This document shows positions 41,051-49,854 of a DNA stretch of 64,000 bases, piece by piece. This stretch comes from Bacillota bacterium (GTDB lineage: Bacteria; Armatimonadota; HRBIN16). The stretch spans positions 62,001-126,000 of the forward strand of contig JAIMBJ010000003.1 of assembly GCA_023511455.1 (NCBI GenBank), written 5' to 3'. The translations under genes were made by a program, and so were the position numbers. Every line of letters starts with the position of its first letter. Position 1 is the stretch's first letter. The notes below the pieces were generated by a model. That model worked only from the letters and a program-made list of their open reading frames with translations, did no database searches and was not told the DNA's origin.

Positions 41051-43093
41051 TCACGTTCTCAACCTCGCGCCGATTTCCTCCAGCGCGCGCACGATTCGGG
41101 CAACGATCTCGTCCACTTCCTCGTCGGTGAGGGTGCGTTCGGGGCTGCGGAAGGTGAGAGACAGCGCGAGGCTGCGTGTGCCCTGCGGGATGCGCTCGCC
41201 GCGATAGACGTCAAACAGCCGCACGCTTTCCAGCAGCACGCCGCCTGCCTCTTTCACCGTGCGCTCGACGGTCTGGTAAGGCACATCCTCTGCCGCCACC
41301 ACCGCCAGATCGCGCAGCACCGCCGGATACTTCGGCAGGGGTTCATAGCGCACGCGCCGCTCCGCTAGCGACCACAGGGTCTGCACATCGAACTCCCCTG
41401 CCAGCACCGTGCGCCGCGTGATGTCCAGTTGCTCCAGCACGTCGGGATGCAGCTCGCCGAAGATGCCCAGCTCGCGTCCGCCCGCCAGCACACGTGCGCT
41501 GCGACCGGGATGGAAACGCGGGTCATCCAGCGCCTCATACTCGGCTTCTGCCACTCCGACCGTTTCCAGCAGGGTCTGCACTACTCCCTTCGCGGTGAAG
41601 AAGTCGGCGGCAGGGTAACGGGCGTCCCATCCGGGCGGAAAGACCGACCCGGTGATAGCAAATCCCGCCTTCAGCGTCTCCGCGTAGTCTCCATCGGCAA
41701 GCTGTGAGAAGACCGCTCCCACCTCAAACAGGAAAATCTCCGTCTGCCGTCGCGCCAGGTTGTGCAGAACCACGTCCATCAGCGACGGGATGAGCGAGTT
41801 GCGCAGGGTGCTGAGCTCCTCGCTGGCAGCGTTACGCACGCGCACGGGGGTGCGGTTGGGGTCATCCAGTGGACCCGGCGCACGCAGGGTGTGCGTATGC
41901 ACCTCGATCAACCCTGCCCGTACGAAAGCCTCCTGCAGAGGGCGGATGAGGCGGGTATTCGGGCTGTCGCCGCCGCGATGGGTATGCCCGAAAGGCAGCC
42001 GCTCTGGAATGTTCTCGTAGCCGTAGACCCGTCCCACCTCCTCCGCCAAATCCTCTTCAATGTTCAGGTCGGGGCGGAAGGTAGGCACGGTGACGTGGAT
42101 GACTCCGTCCCGCATCTCTGCTTGCAGTTGCAGGCGACGCAGGCAATCCAGCATGGTCTGTGCGTCCAGATTCATCCCCAGCAGCAGGTTACAGCGTGCG
42201 GGGCGCAGGGTCACGGTTCGCTCGGAGACGGGACGCGGGTAGACATCCACCACTCCGGAGAGGGTTTCGCCTGCGCCGATTTGCTCCAGCAGTTCGCACG
42301 CCCTATCCAGCGCAGCAACAACACCACCGGGGTCTACCACGCGCTCGAAGCGATAAGAGGCTTCCGTAGAAAGCTGCAGTCGCTGCGAGGTGCGCCGGAT
42401 GGAGGTGGGATTAAAGTGCGCCGACTCCAGCAGCACGTTGCGTGTGCTTGGGGTCACTTCCGTCTCGCTGCCGCCCATCACTCCGGCGACTGCGACCGGG
42501 TGCGTGGCGTCGCAAATCATCAACATATCCGGTTGCAGCTCGCGCTCGACGCCGTCCAGCGTGACGATTTTCTCGCCCGGTCGGGCACGACGTACCACGA
42601 TGCGCCCGTTGGGCAACAGGTCGAGGTCAAAGGCGTGCAACGGCTGCCCCAGCTCCAGCATCACATAGTTGGTCACGTCCACCACGTTGTTGATGGGGCG
42701 CATGCCTGCCGCCAGCAGGCGTTGTTGCATCCACGCGGGGGAGGGGGCGATGCGTACGTTGCGTACCACGCGCGCGGCGTAACGCGGGCACAGGTCGTCA
42801 TCGAGTATTTCCACCTTTGCTACCTGTGCCGCTTCGCCCGGCTCGGTGGTACGTGCGGCAGGCATCGGATGGTGCAGGGGCAGAGCGTACAACGCTGCTA
42901 CCTCCCGGGCGACGCCCACCATAGACAGACAGTCACCGCGGTTGGGAGTGACTTTGACATTGAGCACGGGCTCGCCGGTGTCGTGTTCAATCGCCTCCAC
43001 CTCCAGTCCCGCCATTGTCAGACGGTGAGCGAGCTCTTCCGGCGACGCCTGCACATCCACGTATTCCTTTAACCACTCTATCGGCACACGCAT
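41051..43093 (-). CDS. pheT: Phenylalanine--tRNA ligase beta subunit (lacking the tRNA-binding OB domain)
   Basis: A 680-residue beta subunit. It starts RVPIEWLKEYVDV and moves at about residue 40 straight from EVEAIEHDTGEPVL into VTPNRGDCLSMVGVAREVAALY. In most bacterial PheT proteins a tRNA-binding OB domain of about 110 residues lies in between, so this protein is a natural short form. B3/B4 editing, B5 and C-terminal anticodon-binding (FDX-ACB) domains follow (YPAVLRDLAVV, VRLFDVYRGERIPQGTRSLALSLTFRSPERTL). It lies 3 nt after pheS and has normal operon position. Confidence 0.97.
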   Translation of the reverse strand: MRVPIEWLKEYVDVQASPEELAHRLTMAGLEVEAIEHDTGEPVLNVKVTPNRGDCLSMVGVAREVAALYALPLHHPMPAARTTEPGEAAQVAKVEILDDDLCPRYAARVVRNVRIAPSPAWMQQRLLAAGMRPINNVVDVTNYVMLELGQPLHAFDLDLLPNGRIVVRRARPGEKIVTLDGVERELQPDMLMICDATHPVAVAGVMGGSETEVTPSTRNVLLESAHFNPTSIRRTSQRLQLSTEASYRFERVVDPGGVVAALDRACELLEQIGAGETLSGVVDVYPRPVSERTVTLRPARCNLLLGMNLDAQTMLDCLRRLQLQAEMRDGVIHVTVPTFRPDLNIEEDLAEEVGRVYGYENIPERLPFGHTHRGGDSPNTRLIRPLQEAFVRAGLIEVHTHTLRAPGPLDDPNRTPVRVRNAASEELSTLRNSLIPSLMDVVLHNLARRQTEIFLFEVGAVFSQLADGDYAETLKAGFAITGSVFPPGWDARYPAADFFTAKGVVQTLLETVGVAEAEYEALDDPRFHPGRSARVLAGGRELGIFGELHPDVLEQLDITRRTVLAGEFDVQTLWSLAERRVRYEPLPKYPAVLRDLAVVAAEDVPYQTVERTVKEAGGVLLESVRLFDVYRGERIPQGTRSLALSLTFRSPERTLTDEEVDEIVARIVRALEEIGARLRT

Positions 43094-43096
43094 GGC

Positions 43097-44086
43097 TTAC
43101 GCCCCATATCGCTGTAAAAATCGCAAATCGTTCTCCAAAAACAGCCGCAGGTCATCGATCTGATATTGAATCATGGGGATACGCTCGATGCCCAGCCCGA
43201 ACGCGAAGCCCGTCCACTCTTCGGGGTCGATACCGTGCGCACGCAGGATGTTGGGATGTATCAGCCCCGCGCCGCCCAGTTCCAGCCATCCACCCTGCCA
43301 GTAGATGGCGTAATCCACGCCCGGCTCCACGAAGGGGAAGAAATCGGGACGGAAGCGCACCTGCACGTCTTCACCGAACATCTGCCGCGCGAACGCCGCC
43401 AGCACTCCCTTCAAATCCGCCATGCTGATGCCTTTGTCTACCATAAAGGCATCCACCTGATGGAAGGTATGGTGATGGGTAGCATCTACCGTTTCGTTGC
43501 GGAAGCACCGCCCGATGACCGCGATGCGGAACGGCGGCTGGCGTTTCTCCATCACGCGCCCCTGCACGCTGGTGGTCTGCGTGCGCAGCAGGCGGGTATC
43601 CGAGATATAGAAGGACATCTGCTCGTCCATCGCCGGGTGGTCATCGGGATAGTTGAGTGCAGCGAAGTTGTAGCGATAGTCGTCCAGCTCGGGGCTGTCC
43701 ACGAACTCGAAGCCCAGTCCAATGAGCGCGGCGCGCACCCGCTCCATCGTTTGGGTCAATGGGTGTTTGAGACCCACGCGCAGGGGGCGAGGCGGCAGGG
43801 TAATATCTATTCGCTCGGCGCGCAGACGTTCTTCACGTTCACGCCTTTGCAGCTCCGCGCGGCGCTGGTCAATCTGTGTCTGGAGTTGCGCCTTAACGGA
43901 GTTGAGCATCTGCCCGAAGCGTGGACGTTCCTCCGGGGGCAGGGTGGGCAGGGCGCGTAACAGTTCGGTTACCTGCCCTTTGCGCCCCAGAAAGCGTGTT
44001 TCCACTGCTTCTAGTTCCGTTGTACTGCTGGCGGACAGGATGGCTTGTGTTGCTTCCTCTATCAGCGTACGGATACGCTCTTCCAC
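43097..44086 (-). CDS. pheS: Phenylalanine--tRNA ligase alpha subunit
   Basis: A 329-residue catalytic subunit. The N-terminal coiled-coil (IRTLIEEATQAIL ... FLGRKGQVTELLR) binds tRNA-Phe. Class II motifs follow: HPLTQTMERVRAALIGLGFEF, THHHTFHQVDAFMVDKG and the motif-3 region GWLELGGAGLIHPNIL with GFAFGLGIERIPM. Length is standard. 2 nt after rplT, and TTG/GTG choices were not needed since the GTG-type start at 44086 gives the usual MEERIRTLIEEA. Confidence 0.97.
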   Translation of the reverse strand: MEERIRTLIEEATQAILSASSTTELEAVETRFLGRKGQVTELLRALPTLPPEERPRFGQMLNSVKAQLQTQIDQRRAELQRREREERLRAERIDITLPPRPLRVGLKHPLTQTMERVRAALIGLGFEFVDSPELDDYRYNFAALNYPDDHPAMDEQMSFYISDTRLLRTQTTSVQGRVMEKRQPPFRIAVIGRCFRNETVDATHHHTFHQVDAFMVDKGISMADLKGVLAAFARQMFGEDVQVRFRPDFFPFVEPGVDYAIYWQGGWLELGGAGLIHPNILRAHGIDPEEWTGFAFGLGIERIPMIQYQIDDLRLFLENDLRFLQRYGA

Positions 44087-44088
44087 CG

Positions 44089-44460
44089 CTACCCCACCGC
44101 TGCTAACGTGGCGTGTTGTCGTGCTATCTCTATCAGTTCGCGGAAAGCCTCGGGCTGGTTCACCGCCATGTCTGCCATCACCTTGCGGTCCAGTGCGACA
44201 CCTGCCTTTGCCAGCCCTTCGATGAAGCGGCTATAGGGCAAGCCTTCGGCACGGCAGGCAGCGGAGATGCGGGTAATCCACAGCCTGCGGAACTGCCGTT
44301 TGCGCACGCGACGGTCGCGGTAGGCGTATTGCAGGCTTTTCATTACCTGTTCGTTGGCACGGCGGAAGACGTTTTTCTTTCGCCCCCAGTAACCTTCCGC
44401 CCGTTCGATAATCTTCTTATGCCGTTTATGGGTTATTGTGCCGCGTTTGACACGAGGCAT
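44089..44460 (-). CDS. rplT: 50S ribosomal protein L20
   Basis: A 123-residue ribosomal protein starting [19 protein letters not shown], the near-universal L20 opening, with [23 protein letters not shown] and [20 protein letters not shown]. In many bacteria L20 represses its own operon by binding the mRNA leader; no such leader site is obvious here. Confidence 0.98.
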   Translation of the reverse strand: MPRVKRGTITHKRHKKIIERAEGYWGRKKNVFRRANEQVMKSLQYAYRDRRVRKRQFRRLWITRISAACRAEGLPYSRFIEGLAKAGVALDRKVMADMAVNQPEAFRELIEIARQHATLAAVG

Positions 44461-44481
44461 AGTTGTTGACCCCCTTCCGTG

Positions 44482-44682
44482 TTAGATTCCCAGCAGACGC
44501 TTCATGCGCCAGCGGTTGCCTTTATCGACCTCTTTCTCGATTTCCAGCCGGCGTTTACGAGAGCCACTCTTGTGCAGGAACATGTGGCTGTTGGCAGCAT
44601 TGAGGCACATCAGTTTGCCCTTACCACTGAGGGCAAACCGCTTCGCCGCCGTTTTATGGGTTTTCATCTTCTGTTTCGGCAT
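44482..44682 (-). CDS. rpmI: 50S ribosomal protein L35
   Basis: A 66-residue protein: MPKQKMKTHKTAAKRF, then LMCLNAANSHMFLHKSGSRKRR. AAGGAG lies 7 nt before ATG 44682. The longer in-frame ORF upstream is the shadow of infC and is rejected. Second gene of the infC operon. Confidence 0.97.
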   Translation of the reverse strand: MPKQKMKTHKTAAKRFALSGKGKLMCLNAANSHMFLHKSGSRKRRLEIEKEVDKGNRWRMKRLLGI

Positions 44683-44765
44683 ACGGCTCATCTCCTTAGC
44701 AGAGTAGTGCGTGAAAAATGGGGGAGTTTTCCCCCATTCACATTTACCAGCAATCGGTCTGCTCG

Positions 44766-45284
44766 CTACTTGCCTTTCGGTTTGGGAGCAATCACCATCG
44801 TCATGGTGCGTCCTTCCATGGTGGGAGGTTTTTCCACCACGCCGACCTCGGCACAGCCGTTGGCGAAAAACTCCATCACCTTTTGTCCCATTTCGGGGCG
44901 GGTGATTTCCCGGCTGCGGAAGAGCACCGTGATTTTGACTTTGTCGCCCTCTTTCAAGAACTTGATGCAATTATTCAGCTTGAAGTCCAGGTCGTGGTCG
45001 TCCGTTCCGGGACGCACCCGGATGGCTTTCACTTCCGTGACGTGCTGCTTTTTCTGGGCTTCCTTCTCCCGTTTCGCCTGCTGGTACTTGAACTTCCCGT
45101 AGTCCATGATGCGACACACGGGAGGGTTAGCCTGAGGGGCGACCTCGATAAGGTCCAATCCGCGTTCCTGCGCGATTTGCAGTGCCTCGCGGGTGGGCAA
45201 AATGCCCAGTTGCACGCCGTTCTCGTCCACGACGCGCACCTCGCGTGCCCGGATGCGCTCGTTGATCCGCAGATCCGTTCTGAT
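44766..45284 (-). CDS. infC: Translation initiation factor IF-3, AUC start codon
   Basis: A 172-residue factor that keeps ribosomal subunits apart and proofreads the start codon. The N-domain (RINERIRAREVRVVDENG), the linker (YGKFKYQQAKREKEAQKKQ) and the C-domain (KAIRVRPGTDDHDLDFKLNN) are complete. No ATG, GTG or TTG gives a complete N-domain: the first GTG (45239) would cut off RINERIRARE. ATC at 45284-45282 is 6 nt after GAGGTGA and 3 codons after an in-frame TGA. It gives M-R-T-D-L-R-I-N-E-R. Start codons AUU or AUC are the known autoregulatory device of infC. The promoter is at 45329-45358. Confidence 0.93.
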   Translation of the reverse strand: MRTDLRINERIRAREVRVVDENGVQLGILPTREALQIAQERGLDLIEVAPQANPPVCRIMDYGKFKYQQAKREKEAQKKQHVTEVKAIRVRPGTDDHDLDFKLNNCIKFLKEGDKVKITVLFRSREITRPEMGQKVMEFFANGCAEVGVVEKPPTMEGRTMTMVIAPKPKGK

Positions 45285-45328
45285 GTTTCCTCACCTCAGA
45301 CCAAGTTTTGCGCAAACCAACGCAATAC

Positions 45329-45358
45329 ATTGTATCGGCAAAAGGCTGTTGTTGTCAA
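45329..45358 (-). promoter_or_regulatory. Promoter of the infC-rpmI-rplT-pheS-pheT operon
   Basis: Minus strand: TTGACA (45353-45358), 18-nt spacer, TACAAT (45329-45334). The leader to the AUC start is only about 40 nt, leaving no room for an L20-type attenuator. Confidence 0.75.
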
Positions 45359-45556
45359 GTATCTGCAGGGCGGTGTTCAATAAATCCACCGGACGCCTTC
45401 CTAGGCGGGGGCGAGGTCGGTCAGGGGCGGTTCCACCTCCGGGCGACGCGCCGCGCCTTGCAAACTGTGGGCAGGTTGTGCAATGATATACCCGATACAC
45501 GAGATTGGGATATAATGAGAGCGGGAGAGGCTGAAAGTCGCACCAACGGAGAGACG
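45359..45556. other. Intergenic region between infC and PBP1A
   Basis: About 200 nt with no convincing gene. A perfect TATAAT (45511-45516) lies 40 nt before the PBP1A start, but no matching -35 is visible. The ATG inside it (45515) is in frame with PBP1A but overlaps this -10 and is not taken as the start. Confidence 0.4.
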
Positions 45557-48019
45557 ATGGCTTCAAGACCACGAAAACGTCCGGTAACCCGCCCACTTCG
45601 CAGGCGGCGTCGCCCGATTTGGCAGCGTCTGCTCATCTATCTCCTGCTCCTGGTGTTACTGGGGATTGTGGTAGGCGGCGGGTATCTGGTGGTGCTGCTG
45701 GTGCAGGTGTCGAAGTTGTTGCCCAGCAGTGAACAGATTGCAAACCTCAAGCCGTATGTAGGCACCCGCATTCTCTCACAGGACGGGGTGGTGCTGGCAA
45801 CCCTGACCCACGAACGGCGTGAGCTGGCAAAGATGTCGGAGTTTCCCAAGCCGCTCATAGATGCAGTAGTGGCTATCGAGGACAGCCAGTTCTATCAGCA
45901 CAGAGGCATCAGTCCACGAGCGCTATTCCGCGCGGTTTGGGTGAACTTGCGCGAGGGCAGGTACGCTCAGGGGGGCAGCACCATCACCATGCAGCTAGCA
46001 CGGAACGCCTTCCTGACGCAAAAGAAGACTTTCCACCGCAAGATACAGGAAGCACTTCTTGCTCTCCAGATTGAACAACACCTGACCAAAGAGCAGATTA
46101 TGGAGACCTACCTCAATGAGGTCTACTTCGGTAGCGGAGCATATGGTGCTAAAACAGCTGCCCGTGTGTACTTCAATAAACCTCTTCACAAGCTGACCCT
46201 TGCCGAGTGTGCCCTGCTGGCGGGAGTAATACGTCGCCCATCCGCTTACTCACCCCACGAGAACCCCGAGCTGGCGTTGCGCCGACGGGATAGGGTGCTG
46301 GAAAGGATGCGTATGCTGGGGTTCATCAACGAGCAGGAATATCAGGAAGCGAAGCGCGAGCCGATTCGCGTGGTGCCACTGCGACGGCAGGGAATCAGCT
46401 TTAAAGCGCCTTACTTCGTGTTCCATGTGTTAAAGCAGTTAATGGAGGATTACGGTGAAGACCAGATTTACAGGGAGGGATTGACCGTAGAGACCACCCT
46501 GAACTGGCAAATGCAGCAGGCAGCAGAGCAAGCGTTACGCGAAGGACTGGCGAAGTACGGTAGGGGGAGCGCTACACAGGGCGCGATAATCGCCATCGAC
46601 CCGCAAACCGGCTTCATTCGCGCGATGGTGGGCGGAGTGGACTTTAGCAGGTCACAGTACAACGCCACCACACAGGGCAGAAGACAGCCGGGTTCGGCTT
46701 TCAAACCCATTGTCTACTGCGCGGCAATCGACAGGGGCTTACTGACTCCTGATTCGCGCATTGTGGACGCGCCTGTCAGCTATCCTTCCTATCCAAAGCC
46801 TTACCGTCCCAAGAACGCAGATGGTCGCTACCGCGGCTCGGTAACGGTGCGGCAGGCTATCGCTTACTCTATCAACATTCCGGCAGTGAAGACCATTGCG
46901 ATGGTGGGACCACAGACAGTGATTGATTACGCACGCAAGCTGGGCATTCAGTCACCACTGGAGCCAAACCTTTCCCTCGCGCTGGGGTCGTCGGCGGTGC
47001 GTCCCATCGAGATGGCGGTAGCATACGGCGTGTTTGCATCGGGGGGCAATCGCTGCGAGCCCGTTGCCGTCGTGCGCGTGCGAGATCGCGAAGGCGACAT
47101 CATTCAGGAAAATGCCCCGGAGATAACGTATGGGGTTATCCCTGAATCCACCGCGAAGACGATGGACGACCTGCTGAAGGCACCGGTACGCACGCCCGGC
47201 GGAACCGCCTATCGCGTATTGCATGATTTCCCCGAAGCACGGGGCAAGACGGGCACTACCGATGAAGGACGTGACGCATGGTTCGTTGGCTACACGCCCG
47301 AGCTGGTCACCGCCGTGTGGGTGGCGCGTGAGGTGGAGGACCCCGTCAAGAAGCAGAAGGCGTATTTGCCAATGCCTCGCGTTTTCGGCGGTACGGTGTG
47401 CGCCCCTATCTGGAAGGAGTTCATGAGCAGGGCGGTGCCCCTGCAGAAAGAGTGGCTTCGCAAGCTCGAGCCGGGCGACGTGCCGCAAAAGCCTCAGCAA
47501 CCGGAGAGCGTGGATACTATCACGTTGACCCTGTGCGACGACACCGGCATGATAGCTACGCCCGCTTGCCCGCACACGCATCGCTTTACGTTCCGGCGCG
47601 GTGAGGAGCCTGCACAGCCGTGCACCCTGCACGGTTCACCACAGCCCTCCAGCCCGGACGTTCCTGACAGCACCGCCAGCCCGTCGTCTGAAGGCGAACC
47701 GCCTGCCACCACTGCCCCGCAAACGCCGGAGCCGGTGCCCCCGCCCGCGATGACCGCTCCGGGTAACGTCTCTGGCGGTGAGCCGGCGATGTTGCAGCCC
47801 CGCGTGAGCGAGCCACCGCCGGTGACCGCACCTGTGCAGCCGCGTCTTTCCGAACCCAAGGTGGTTGCTCCACCGGCTGAGGAAAAGGTTCGAATCTGTG
47901 CGGATTCTGGTCTGCTGGCGACGCGCTATTGCCCTGAGGTGGTCATCAAGAGTTTTGCTGCCAGCAAAGCACCCCGGAAGCGGTGTCCTCTACACCGTCC
48001 GCCTCCCGGAGAGGAGTAG
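45557..48019 (+). CDS. Penicillin-binding protein 1A (bifunctional transglycosylase/transpeptidase)
   Basis: An 820-residue class A PBP that polymerises and crosslinks peptidoglycan. ATG 45557 has GGAG 5 nt upstream. Basic cytoplasmic tail, TM helix (about 22-50), GT51 domain with EDSQFYQHRG (108-117, catalytic Glu108), GGSTITMQLARN and the CALLAGVIRRPS block. The transpeptidase has SAFK (380-383, nucleophile S380), SIN (438-440) and KTGT (564-567). About 170 C-terminal residues are Pro/Thr-rich with a Cys pair and CPEVV, of unclear role. PBP2 starts 2 nt later. Confidence 0.96.
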   Translation: MASRPRKRPVTRPLRRRRRPIWQRLLIYLLLLVLLGIVVGGGYLVVLLVQVSKLLPSSEQIANLKPYVGTRILSQDGVVLATLTHERRELAKMSEFPKPLIDAVVAIEDSQFYQHRGISPRALFRAVWVNLREGRYAQGGSTITMQLARNAFLTQKKTFHRKIQEALLALQIEQHLTKEQIMETYLNEVYFGSGAYGAKTAARVYFNKPLHKLTLAECALLAGVIRRPSAYSPHENPELALRRRDRVLERMRMLGFINEQEYQEAKREPIRVVPLRRQGISFKAPYFVFHVLKQLMEDYGEDQIYREGLTVETTLNWQMQQAAEQALREGLAKYGRGSATQGAIIAIDPQTGFIRAMVGGVDFSRSQYNATTQGRRQPGSAFKPIVYCAAIDRGLLTPDSRIVDAPVSYPSYPKPYRPKNADGRYRGSVTVRQAIAYSINIPAVKTIAMVGPQTVIDYARKLGIQSPLEPNLSLALGSSAVRPIEMAVAYGVFASGGNRCEPVAVVRVRDREGDIIQENAPEITYGVIPESTAKTMDDLLKAPVRTPGGTAYRVLHDFPEARGKTGTTDEGRDAWFVGYTPELVTAVWVAREVEDPVKKQKAYLPMPRVFGGTVCAPIWKEFMSRAVPLQKEWLRKLEPGDVPQKPQQPESVDTITLTLCDDTGMIATPACPHTHRFTFRRGEEPAQPCTLHGSPQPSSPDVPDSTASPSSEGEPPATTAPQTPEPVPPPAMTAPGNVSGGEPAMLQPRVSEPPPVTAPVQPRLSEPKVVAPPAEEKVRICADSGLLATRYCPEVVIKSFAASKAPRKRCPLHRPPPGEE

Positions 48020-48021
48020 CC

Positions 48022-49833
48022 ATGCGCGGGCGTTTTGGGGTGGAGATACCTGCATCTCCTCAGGTGCCCCACTTCAAGCTGTACCTGGCGGTCATCGTTC
48101 TGGGCTTCGCGGCGCTGGTTCTGCGCCTGTGGTATCTGCAGATAGCGATGGGCGAGCAGCTGCTGGCGCAGTCGGAGAGCAACCGCAAGCGGTTTATCCG
48201 GCTGTTTGCGCCCAGAGGAATGATTGTTGACCGCGCCGGACGCACGCTGGCGATGAACCGCCCCGAGTTTGTTGTCAGCATCATCCCGGCGGAGGTGGGA
48301 AACGACGACTCGGTGCTGTATCGCTTAAGCCGGATTCTGGAGATGCCTCTGGAGGACATCCTGCAGGTGGTGGGCAACGCCAAACAGCGCGCCCAGCGGC
48401 TGTATCCCGTTCCTCTGGCAACAGGCATCTCTCTGGAAGTAGTGACGCGCATCGAGGAGAACCGCCTGTGGTTGCGCGGGGTGGATGTTAGCCCACAGCC
48501 GGTACGGTGGTACCCCGATGGCAAGCTGGCGTCGCACCTGCTGGGGATGCTGGGAGAGGTAGATGCTAAGGAACTGCAAACCCTGCGCGAAGTAGGAGTG
48601 TCACCCGGGGAGTACGTGGGAAAGATGGGGGTGGAACGGGTGCAGGAGGTGTGGCTGCACGGCAAGGCGGGGGGCAAGTGGGTGGAGGTGGACGCGCGAG
48701 GACGGCAGCGGCGTGAAATAGAAGAGGTGCCTGCCGAGCAGGGCGCGACGGTCATGCTTACCATCGACAAACAGTTGCAGCGAGCCGCTGAAGAGGCTTT
48801 TGGGAACAGAGTGGGGGCAGTGGTCGCTGTGGACCCCCGCACGGGCGAGGTTTTGTTGCTGGCGAGCTTTCCGCGCTTTGACCCCAACGCCTTTGCGCGC
48901 GGGGTGAAACCGCACGTTTGGCGTGAGATAGCGAACAACCCACTGCACCCCCTGCAGAACCGCGCCATCGGCAGCCGTTATCCGCCCGGCTCCACCTTCA
49001 AGATTGTGACGGCAGCGGCGGGGCTCCATTTCGGGGCGATTACGCCTTATACGGGCTTCTACTGCCCCGGCGCTCTGCAGCTGGGAAAGTGGCGGTTCCG
49101 CTGCCATCGCCGGCACAATGCCACAGACTTTATCAAGGCGATTGCTGCGTCGTGTGATGTCTACTTCTATCAAACGGGATTGCGGCTGGGCATGCCCAAA
49201 CTGGCGGAGATGTCGCACGCCTTCGGCTTGGGGGAGCTGACCGGCATCGACCTCGTCGGCGAGAGCAAGGGCAACATCCCCACGCCGGAGTGGAAGAAAA
49301 AACGCTACAAGGAAGGCTGGTACGACGGCGACACGGTGAACGCCTCCATCGGGCAGGGCTTTGTGCAAACCACCCCGTTGCAGATGGCGCTGGTGGCAGC
49401 GGCGGTGGCGAACCGAGGGACGGTGATGAAGCCCTTTGTGGTGAAGCGTATCGTGCGACCGGACGGCACAACGATAGATACCCCGCCTACCGTGCTGAAA
49501 CAGATACCGCTGACACCGGAGCAGTGGCGCTGGATTGAAGAAGGCATGAGGGCGGCGGTGGCGGGTCGAGGGGGCACGGCTCATGCGGCGAATCTGCCGG
49601 GCATTGCCGTGGCGGGCAAGACGGGAACCGCTGAAGACCCGCCCCGTCGCGAGCCGCACGCCTGGTTCATCTGCTACGCCCCGATGGACAACCCGCGCAT
49701 CGCATTGGCGGTGGTGGTGGAACAGGGTGGACACGGCGGTGCAGTGGCGGCACCCATTGCACGGCACATTCTGGAGACCTTCTTCGGCATCACCCACACC
49801 CACACCCGCGCCGACGCCAGCGCCACGGATTAG
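48022..49833 (+). CDS. mrdA: Penicillin-binding protein 2 (class B transpeptidase)
   Basis: A 603-residue monofunctional transpeptidase required for elongation. GGAGAGGAG lies 6 nt before ATG 48022. One TM helix (about 19-41), a PBP dimer/pedestal domain (FAPRGMIVDRAGRTLAMNRP), then the catalytic motifs STFK (324-327, S324), SCD (377-379) and KTGT (533-536). DYLV-like and RodA-partner features suggest the elongasome PBP2, but MreB and RodA genes are not in the window. Its last residues are His/Thr-rich. Tandem with PBP1A and probably co-transcribed. Confidence 0.94.
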   Translation: MRGRFGVEIPASPQVPHFKLYLAVIVLGFAALVLRLWYLQIAMGEQLLAQSESNRKRFIRLFAPRGMIVDRAGRTLAMNRPEFVVSIIPAEVGNDDSVLYRLSRILEMPLEDILQVVGNAKQRAQRLYPVPLATGISLEVVTRIEENRLWLRGVDVSPQPVRWYPDGKLASHLLGMLGEVDAKELQTLREVGVSPGEYVGKMGVERVQEVWLHGKAGGKWVEVDARGRQRREIEEVPAEQGATVMLTIDKQLQRAAEEAFGNRVGAVVAVDPRTGEVLLLASFPRFDPNAFARGVKPHVWREIANNPLHPLQNRAIGSRYPPGSTFKIVTAAAGLHFGAITPYTGFYCPGALQLGKWRFRCHRRHNATDFIKAIAASCDVYFYQTGLRLGMPKLAEMSHAFGLGELTGIDLVGESKGNIPTPEWKKKRYKEGWYDGDTVNASIGQGFVQTTPLQMALVAAAVANRGTVMKPFVVKRIVRPDGTTIDTPPTVLKQIPLTPEQWRWIEEGMRAAVAGRGGTAHAANLPGIAVAGKTGTAEDPPRREPHAWFICYAPMDNPRIALAVVVEQGGHGGAVAAPIARHILETFFGITHTHTRADASATD

Positions 49834-49854
49834 CCGCACGGGGCGTATCCCGCT

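Noticed and set aside
41762-43072. 436-codon open frame antisense to pheT
   Set aside because: Shadow of pheT; no start signal and no protein-like pattern.
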